NCBI GenBank assembly: GCA_945882095.1
Contig: CAMCWF010000016.1
Coordinates: forward strand, 1-55,818
DNA length: 55,818 bases
DNA from: Chryseobacterium gleum
Lineage (GTDB): Bacteria > Bacteroidota > Bacteroidia > Flavobacteriales_D > Crocinitomicaceae
Reading direction: 5' to 3'
Below, piece after piece: positions 55,403 to 55,818 of this stretch; position 1 is the first letter of the stretch; the number at the start of each line of letters is the position of its first letter. The position numbers and the translations under genes are program-made. A model generated the notes under the pieces. The model searched no databases and was not told where the DNA came from. It saw nothing but the letters and a program-made list of their open reading frames with translations.

Positions 55403-55818
55403 ATGGGCACTGTATTTGAAACCCGCTTGATTGGCAACATCGGCAAAGATGCCATTGTCAAACAAATGGAACGAGGCATCATTGCTGTAAACTTTCCTGT
55501 AGCACACAACAAAAATTGGAGGGACAAAAAAACCGGTGTCTCCAAAACCAAAACGACTTGGGTAAACTGCACCATTTGGAAAAAAGAAGGCAGTCACATG
55601 CGCATTGTAGACTTTCTTAAAAAAGGAGCGCTTGTTGAGTTAACTGGAACCCCATTCGCAAAGGCATACACACAGGAGGATGGTAATGTTAGGACGGAAA
55701 TCAGGCTTAATGTTTCGGACACCAATATCTTAAGACCGGCCCATAAGGAGGATGAAACCACGGATGATTTGCTTGACACTACGGAATACGATGTGGATTA
55801 TGAAAATCAATTTGACGA
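55403..55818 (+). CDS. ssb: Single-stranded DNA-binding protein (3' end outside window)
   Basis: 138 complete codons are visible. The translation starts MGTVFETRLIGNIGKDA and contains VNFPVAHNKNWRDKKTG, TTWVNCTIWKKEG and LVELTGTPFAKAYTQEDG, i.e. an OB fold as in bacterial SSB. The sequence then becomes acidic (HKEDETTDDLLDTTEYD), as in the C-terminal tails that recruit repair and replication proteins; the usual final DDxxPF-type tip lies beyond the window. SSB coats single-stranded DNA during replication and repair. The start ATG is at 55403, 82 bp after slyD. Confidence 0.93.
   Translation, partial: MGTVFETRLIGNIGKDAIVKQMERGIIAVNFPVAHNKNWRDKKTGVSKTKTTWVNCTIWKKEGSHMRIVDFLKKGALVELTGTPFAKAYTQEDGNVRTEIRLNVSDTNILRPAHKEDETTDDLLDTTEYDVDYENQFD

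Overview
The window looks like chromosomal DNA of a member of the Bacteroidota, most likely of the order Flavobacteriales; a Crocinitomicaceae/Cryomorphaceae-like lineage is a guess. The reasons are type IX secretion (T9SS) sorting domains on several secreted proteins, a PorT homologue next to menG, promoters of the Bacteroidota form TTTG-N19-TAnnTTTG, long-form IspH, the prmC-ligA-conserved protein-dapA order, and a PorT/T9SS-rich but otherwise housekeeping gene set. Coding density is very high: no gap exceeds about 230 bp, neighbouring genes often overlap by 1-20 bp (ATGA, GTGA and TAATG junctions), and convergent genes share or abut stop codons. I see no insertion sequence, prophage, CRISPR array or rRNA.

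Layout. 1-910: 3' part of a DEAD-box RNA helicase. 1058-2998: one polypeptide joining a lycopene beta-cyclase to a Brp/Blh beta-carotene dioxygenase, so in principle it turns lycopene into retinal. 3077-7561: an Old Yellow Enzyme, an RluF-type pseudouridine synthase, two divergent lysozyme-like envelope proteins and a tRNA-Val(GAC) whose 5' end overlaps the preceding CDS. 7637-8634: three small exported proteins in one minus-strand operon. 8862-11383: TPR protein-ribH-glmM. 11443-15291: MuiA-like protein, ispH-cobalamin adenosyltransferase pair and a small DUF2795-type protein. 15351-17648: a tiny CxxCH protein and a T9SS-exported M1 aminopeptidase. 20864-17655 (minus): fabG-hemB-hutH. 20944-24984: cysC, a rhodanese, a DedA membrane protein and a large T9SS-exported PKD-type protein.

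24985-30000: small membrane protein, sodium:solute symporter overlapping a GlmU-like gene, and an M14 carboxypeptidase. 29977-35896 (plus): compact run trmD-aminotransferase-heptose kinase-menG-porT-FAD oxidoreductase. 36019-41945: AlkB-like dioxygenase, mnmA, a small orphan protein, a lipoprotein nuclease, a GNAT acetyltransferase and an S9 peptidase. 41991-43381: FkbM methyltransferase and a lipoprotein. 50187-43378 (minus): seven tightly spaced genes, subtilase-NTF2-like-prmC-ligA-conserved protein-dapA-M15 peptidase. 50276-55818 (plus): a second subtilase with a T9SS signal, a speD-speE fusion, slyD and the start of ssb; a small lipoprotein lies opposite at 53089-53439.

The most unusual items are the cyclase-dioxygenase fusion (with one expected iron-binding histidine apparently replaced by glycine), the speD-speE fusion, the CDS/tRNA overlap, and a group of small exported proteins that I cannot assign. 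No rhodopsin gene is present in the window, so the user of the retinal, if it is made, must lie elsewhere.
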